Shown here: piece after piece, positions 5,955-9,287 of the stretch
How positions within the stretch are numbered: position 1 is the first letter of the stretch
Layout of the letters: the number at the start of each line of letters is the position of its first letter
Assembly (NCBI GenBank): GCA_015493425.1
Contig: WGDG01000192.1
Location: 1 to 9,287 of the forward strand
Reading direction: 5' to 3'
Origin: Sulfurovum sp.
GTDB lineage: Bacteria > Campylobacterota > Campylobacteria > Campylobacterales > Sulfurovaceae
DNA length: 9,287 nucleotides
Made by a program: the position numbers and the translations under genes
Notes under the pieces: model-generated
Database searches by the model: none
Seen by the model: only the letters and a program-made list of their open reading frames with translations
What the model was told of the DNA's origin: nothing

Positions 5955-6311
5955 CTAATTTTCATCTAACAGTTCGATCACCTTCTCAATCGGTCTGCCG
6001 ATCGCTGCTTTGCCGTCTTTGATGACAATGGGACGTTCGATGAGCTTCGGATGCTCCGCCATCGCTTCAATGAGTCTCTCTTCATCTTCCACATCTTTAA
6101 GCCCAAGTTCTTTGTAGATCGCTTCTTTAGTACGCATGAGTTCATGTGCGGAGATACCCAGCATCTTCAGTACCTCTTTGATCTCCTCTTTGGTTGGCGG
6201 GGTGTCAAGGTATTTTACCACTTCCGCCTCGATACCTTTCTCTTCAAGCAATTTTGCCGCATTGCGTGATTTGCTGCATCGGGGGTTGTGCCAGATCGTT
6301 ACATTACTCAT
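5955..6311 (-). CDS. arsC: ArsC-family (glutaredoxin-type) arsenate reductase-like protein
   Basis: Thioredoxin-fold protein of the ArsC/Spx/YffB superfamily. It opens MSNVTIWHNPRCSKSR, with Cys12 where the catalytic cysteine of plasmid R773 ArsC sits. Three arginines that hold arsenate in R773 ArsC (R60, R94, R107) have counterparts at R60 (ELMRTK), R93 (ERPI) and R106 (GRPIEK). That makes true arsenate reduction with glutathione/glutaredoxin chemistry plausible and argues against a pure Spx-like regulator. At 118 aa it is shorter than R773 ArsC (about 141) and lacks the C-terminal extension, as many chromosomal ArsC/YffB-type proteins do. The start overlaps the upstream stop (ATGA, 6308-6311), with AAGGAG 7 bases upstream. 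No arsR, arsB or acr3 is nearby; it is the last gene of the lolA set. Family is sure, arsenate specificity less so. Confidence 0.85.
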   Translation of the reverse strand: MSNVTIWHNPRCSKSRNAAKLLEEKGIEAEVVKYLDTPPTKEEIKEVLKMLGISAHELMRTKEAIYKELGLKDVEDEERLIEAMAEHPKLIERPIVIKDGKAAIGRPIEKVIELLDEN

Positions 6312-6868
6312 TCATTTTCTCCTTTTTGATTGGTTTGTTGCTTTTTTCGCTGCTGTATCTGTGAGCTGAAACGCTCTTCAGTTTCCAGTTTCATAAGAAG
6401 ACGTGCATTGTTAACCCTTAATTTACTGTTTTCTTCATGAAGCGTCTCCATCCTCTCATTCAAGGCACTATGGGCACCTTTGAGTGCTTCATACTGTTCT
6501 CTGAGCTGATCGAGTTCTGTTTGTGTCCGTCCCTGGAGTGTCTGAAGCGCGGCAAACTCTTTTTGTGTTTTTTCCAATACTTCGGCTGTCTTGGCAAGAC
6601 GCTTTTTGGTATCATCAAACTGTTGAAGCTCCTGTTCGTTCTGCGCATTCTTAATTTGCAAAGCTTTCATTTCCTCTTCCAGTGTCACGATGCGCTTCTC
6701 TTTGGCTTCATTGTCAACTTTAACATCAATATAGCGGTCTTTGTAGGTTTTAACACGCATACTTGCAACCACTACCACAAGCACTACAAAGAGCAGAATA
6801 ACCACGCCGATGGCAGCACTTATCATCAGTACAGGGTCACTCTGCACTCTGCTGATCAATTCACTCAT
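6308..6868 (-). CDS. Unknown membrane-anchored coiled-coil protein
   Basis: I do not recognise a named family. The 186-aa protein has a short N-terminal segment (1-12), one strong hydrophobic helix at about 13-36 (ISAAIGVVILLFVVLVVVVA), then a basic stretch MRVKTYKDR. From about 50 to 165 it is highly charged and rich in Glu, Gln, Lys and Leu, with heptad-like leucines, so almost certainly a long coiled coil. The tail QQRKKQQTNQKGENE looks disordered. The basic residues after the helix suggest the coiled coil lies in the cytoplasm by the positive-inside rule. The start has AAGGGGG 4 bases upstream, within the end of lolA; only one base separates it from the lolA stop, and its stop overlaps the arsC start. 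So it is the middle gene of a translationally coupled set. A scaffold or division/envelope role is possible but unproven. Confidence 0.85.
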   Translation of the reverse strand: MSELISRVQSDPVLMISAAIGVVILLFVVLVVVVASMRVKTYKDRYIDVKVDNEAKEKRIVTLEEEMKALQIKNAQNEQELQQFDDTKKRLAKTAEVLEKTQKEFAALQTLQGRTQTELDQLREQYEALKGAHSALNERMETLHEENSKLRVNNARLLMKLETEERFSSQIQQRKKQQTNQKGENE

Positions 6869-6869
6869 T

Positions 6870-7394
6870 TTACCCCCTTATAAAATCATACGTTGCCGGA
6901 TAATTACATTTCATACGCGATGCAGGCAGTTTTCCTTTACCGTAACGCATCTTTTGAAAAAGAATCTGTACTTTGTTGTCCAGATCGTCATAGTAGGCAA
7001 CACTCTGGAGTCTTCCGTTCTCATCTACTTTAATAGTATAGCGCTTTCCTTCATATTCCGTGATATAAATATTTTTTTTGTAAGGTTTCGCCTTGTTTAA
7101 AATTTCGGCAAGGTCAAATATTTTTCCAATACGATATGCGGATACCTGCTCAAGATCATGATCGACGACTAACACTTCCTTCCCGTCGGTACACACCTCT
7201 TTTTTTGTCGGAGAACGATAAGACCACTTCAGCAGATTTTCTTTACTGAAAGCGACGTTTCCTTTGTAGGTGATGACCCTGTTCTTCGGATTGGTCACCG
7301 TCTGCACAAAATCGGCAGTAAAGTGTTCCGGAAGTGTGATTTCCGATGCAAAGAGCGCTCCAAAACAAAGTAATAACATCCATAATGTTTTCAT
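6870..7394 (-). CDS. lolA: Outer-membrane lipoprotein carrier protein LolA
   Basis: Periplasmic chaperone that takes lipoproteins released by the inner-membrane Lol transporter to the outer membrane. Residues 1-16 (MKTLWMLLLCFGALFA) form a Sec signal peptide cut before SEITLP; the Cys10 inside it is not in a lipobox, so this is a soluble protein. The mature part shows the LolA pattern: FTADFVQTV (25-33), then YKGNVAFSKENLLKWSYRSP, with the tryptophan of the usual rPgkfrW region, and TDGKEVLVVD. At 174 aa it is slightly short but within the family range seen in Campylobacterota. LolB is generally missing in this phylum, so LolA may deliver directly. Start ATG at 7394 with GAAGG 6 bases upstream. 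Divergent from secA, an order I recall for C. jejuni Cj0943/Cj0942c. First gene of the set that includes the coiled-coil protein and arsC. Confidence 0.87.
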   Translation of the reverse strand: MKTLWMLLLCFGALFASEITLPEHFTADFVQTVTNPKNRVITYKGNVAFSKENLLKWSYRSPTKKEVCTDGKEVLVVDHDLEQVSAYRIGKIFDLAEILNKAKPYKKNIYITEYEGKRYTIKVDENGRLQSVAYYDDLDNKVQILFQKMRYGKGKLPASRMKCNYPATYDFIRG

Positions 7395-7418
7395 TTTTTA
7401 CCTTCTTTCATTGATGCA

Positions 7419-7424
7419 AATATA
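7419..7424 (-). promoter_or_regulatory. Putative -10 of the lolA operon (TATATT)
   Basis: TATATT on the minus strand, 25 bases upstream of the lolA ATG. No good -35 is visible. Weak call based on position and composition only. Confidence 0.3.
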
Positions 7425-7488
7425 TCCTAAAGCCACTTGAAAAGGATTGAGTTTACAATACTACTCTACCGCCAAATTGTGAAGCTGT

Positions 7489-7523
7489 TGTGGATAACGG
7501 ACTATTAATCACTTTTTGGATAA
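7489..7523 (-). promoter_or_regulatory. DnaA-box-like 9-mers in the lolA/secA control region
   Basis: On the minus strand 7489-7497 reads TTATCCACA, the classic E. coli high-affinity DnaA box. A second copy with one mismatch, TTATCCAAA, lies in the same orientation at 7515-7523, 26 bases away and overlapping the likely secA -10. Campylobacterota DnaA proteins are reported to prefer TTATTCAC-like boxes, so binding here is uncertain. Confidence 0.35.
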
Positions 7524-7526
7524 AAT
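7521..7526 (+). promoter_or_regulatory. Putative -10 of secA (TAAAAT)
   Basis: TAAAAT 34 bases before the secA ATG, preceded by a T-run (7513-7517). No -35 match at 17 bases. AAGG at about 7547-7550 is the only ribosome-site-like sequence before the start, at a rather long spacing. Confidence 0.45.
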
Positions 7527-7560
7527 AGCCCACTCCAATATTACGCAAGGCAAGACAACC

Positions 7561-9287
7561 ATGATAAAAAGTCTACTCAAGGTTTTTGGTACCCAAAACG
7601 ACAGAATCGTCAAAAAATATCTCAAAAGAGTCGAACAGATCAACGCACTTGAAAGCAAGTACAAAGCGATGGATGATGACGCACTCAAAGAGGCTTTCAA
7701 TACGCTCAAAGAGGCAGTCAACAGCGGTGAAAAAACGCTCGACGACGTACTCTACGACTCCTTCGCCATTACCAGAGAGGCAAGCCAGCGTGTCCTTGGT
7801 ATGCGCCATTACGATGTCCAGATGGTCGGGGGAATGGTACTGCATGACGGAAACATTGCCGAAATGAAAACCGGTGAAGGTAAAACCCTCGTGGCTACCC
7901 TTGCCGTTGTACTCAATGCAATGACTGGCAAGGGCGTACACGTTGTTACCGTTAACGATTACCTTGCCAAGCGTGACTCCGAAGAGATGGGGCAACTCTA
8001 CAAATTCCTTGGCTATAGCGTCGGATGTATTACAGCTGATATTCAAGACGAATTTGAGAGAAAAGCACAGTATGATGCCGATATCACCTACGGTACCAAC
8101 AATGAATACGGCTTTGACTACCTGCGCGACAACATGAAAGTGCGTGCCGAAGAGAAGGTACAGCGTGAGCACAACTATGCTATTGTCGATGAAGTTGACT
8201 CCATTCTTATCGATGAGGCAAGAACACCGCTGATCATTTCAGGTCCCACACAGCGTGACCACAACCACTATGCCAGAGCGAATGAAATTGCCAAAAAAAT
8301 GGAAAGAGGCAAAGAACTTCCTGCCAAGCCGGGTGAAGACAAAAAGATGACCGGCGATTTTGTAGTCGATGAAAAAAACCGTACCATTGTCATGACAGAA
8401 CAGGGACTGCAAAAAGCACAGGATCTCTTCGAGGTCGACAACCTCTATTCACTTGAAAACGCCATTTTGGCACACCATCTTGATCAGGCACTCAAAGCAC
8501 ACCACCTCTTTGAAAAAGATGTCAACTATGTCGTACAGGACGGCGAAGTCATCATTGTCGATGAGTTTACCGGACGTCTCAGTGAAGGACGGCGCTACTC
8601 TGAAGGACTCCACCAGGCACTCGAAGCCAAAGAGGGCGTAGAGATACAGGAAGAGTCACAGACGCTTGCCGAGATCACGTACCAGAACTATTTCCGTCTA
8701 TATGACAAACTTGCCGGTATGACAGGTACAGCACAGACCGAAGCCACAGAATTCGCACAGATATACGGACTGGAGGTCATCTCCATTCCTACCAATGTAC
8801 CTGTCCGTCGTATCGACAATAATGACCTTATCTATAATACCGAACGTGAAAAGCTCGATGCTGTCGTACGAAAGGTCAAAGAGTACCATGACAAAGGCCA
8901 ACCTGTTCTCATCGGTACTGCTTCCATCGAAAAGTCGGAAATGATCCACGAACGTCTCAAACAAGAGAAGATCCCGCACAATGTCCTCAACGCCAAAAAC
9001 CACTTTCAGGAAGCAGAGATTATTAAAAATGCCGGACAGAAAGGTGCCGTCACCGTTGCAACCAATATGGCGGGGCGCGGGGTCGATATCAAAATTGACG
9101 ATGAAGTAAGAAAACTTGGCGGTCTTGCGATCCTTGGTACCGAAAGACATGAATCACGCCGTATCGATAACCAGCTCCGCGGACGTTCCGGGCGTCAGGG
9201 TGATCCGGGCGAAAGCCAGTTCTTCCTCAGCCTCGACGATGATCTGCTCCGTATTTTCGGCGGCGAAAAAATACGTAACATCATGAA
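7561..9287 (+). CDS. secA: Preprotein translocase ATPase SecA (C-terminus beyond the window)
   Basis: Motor that pushes unfolded preproteins through SecYEG with ATP. About 575 codons are visible and the frame is open at the right edge. Motor domain 1: Walker A MKTGEGKT (102-109, K108 at the same position as in E. coli), NDYLAKRD, and Walker B/DEAD region IVDEVDSILIDEART with D210 and E211. The preprotein cross-linking domain follows, with VDEFTGR (333-339). Motor domain 2: MTGTA (387-391), GTASIEKSE (452-460), TNMAGRGVDI (501-510) and the arginine-finger motif RGRSGRQGDPG. Val508 replaces the Thr usual in GRGTDI. The loop after it is much shorter than in E. coli, which looks like a lineage trait. 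Helical scaffold, helical wing and the C-terminal SecB/zinc region lie outside. Start ATG at 7561 gives the standard MIKSLLKVFG opening. Essential gene, divergent from lolA. Confidence 0.97.
   Translation, partial: MIKSLLKVFGTQNDRIVKKYLKRVEQINALESKYKAMDDDALKEAFNTLKEAVNSGEKTLDDVLYDSFAITREASQRVLGMRHYDVQMVGGMVLHDGNIAEMKTGEGKTLVATLAVVLNAMTGKGVHVVTVNDYLAKRDSEEMGQLYKFLGYSVGCITADIQDEFERKAQYDADITYGTNNEYGFDYLRDNMKVRAEEKVQREHNYAIVDEVDSILIDEARTPLIISGPTQRDHNHYARANEIAKKMERGKELPAKPGEDKKMTGDFVVDEKNRTIVMTEQGLQKAQDLFEVDNLYSLENAILAHHLDQALKAHHLFEKDVNYVVQDGEVIIVDEFTGRLSEGRRYSEGLHQALEAKEGVEIQEESQTLAEITYQNYFRLYDKLAGMTGTAQTEATEFAQIYGLEVISIPTNVPVRRIDNNDLIYNTEREKLDAVVRKVKEYHDKGQPVLIGTASIEKSEMIHERLKQEKIPHNVLNAKNHFQEAEIIKNAGQKGAVTVATNMAGRGVDIKIDDEVRKLGGLAILGTERHESRRIDNQLRGRSGRQGDPGESQFFLSLDDDLLRIFGGEKIRNIM

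Noticed and set aside
5955..7394. Arsenic resistance island
   Set aside because: Only an arsC-like gene is present; its partners are lolA and a coiled-coil gene, with no arsR, arsB or acr3 and no sign of recent transfer in base use.
7489..7523. Chromosome origin at the lolA/secA gap
   Set aside because: Only two DnaA-box-like 9-mers and no AT-rich unwinding tract or box cluster are present, and dnaA, dnaN or other origin-side genes are absent. It is kept only as a possible regulatory site.
7573..8172. A 199-codon minus-strand frame over the start of secA
   Set aside because: secA is unmistakable here, including Walker A and DEAD motifs, so this frame is a shadow.
1..9287. Mobile elements, CRISPR arrays, tRNA or rRNA genes
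   Set aside because: I found no transposase or integrase motifs, no regularly spaced repeats and no tRNA-like cloverleaf ends in the intergenic gaps, all of which are shorter than 170 bases.

Overview
The window reads as an ordinary chromosomal stretch from a sulfur-oxidising member of the Campylobacterota (formerly Epsilonproteobacteria). This rests on gene content and order. A sorA-sorB sulfite:cytochrome c oxidoreductase pair resembles Campylobacter jejuni Cj0005c/Cj0004c, lolA and secA are divergent as I recall them in Campylobacter, and the YebC is the MGRAFEYRKA type. By eye the GC content is moderate (not counted), which suits a Sulfurovum-like marine sulfur oxidiser better than an AT-rich Campylobacter or Helicobacter. 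The genus is an inference. I see no phage, transposon, CRISPR, tRNA or rRNA.

Layout, left to right. (1) Minus strand: the N-terminal part of a small helical protein of unknown function runs off the left edge. (2) Minus strand: selO, a pseudokinase-fold protein AMPylator. (3) Plus strand: yebC, divergent from selO across a 100-base region with three copies of an AAATAGT element. (4) Minus strand: a YbiT-type ABC-F ATPase, convergent with yebC across three small inverted repeats. (5) Plus strand: sorA and sorB, overlapping by ATGA. sorA is divergent from the ABC-F gene, with an 8-bp inverted repeat in the shared control region. (6) Minus strand: a tight three-gene set, lolA, then an unknown membrane-anchored coiled-coil protein, then an arsC-like gene (1-base gap, then 4-base overlap). 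It converges on sorB across a strong hairpin. (7) Plus strand: secA, divergent from lolA and cut by the right edge at about residue 575.

How the genes relate. SorA (Tat-exported, molybdenum) would oxidise sulfite to sulfate in the periplasm and pass electrons to SorB, a monohaem cytochrome c, and then to the respiratory chain. SecA drives Sec export, which SorB, pre-LolA and lipoproteins need. LolA carries lipoproteins across the periplasm. YebC and the ABC-F protein both act on translating ribosomes. SelO and the ArsC-like protein suggest redox or stress functions.

Nothing here is a clearly new system. The points most worth a second look are the unknown coiled-coil gene locked between lolA and arsC, the repeated operator-like elements in the selO/yebC and ABC-F/sorA control regions, and a DnaA-box-like 9-mer with a near copy in the lolA/secA control region.
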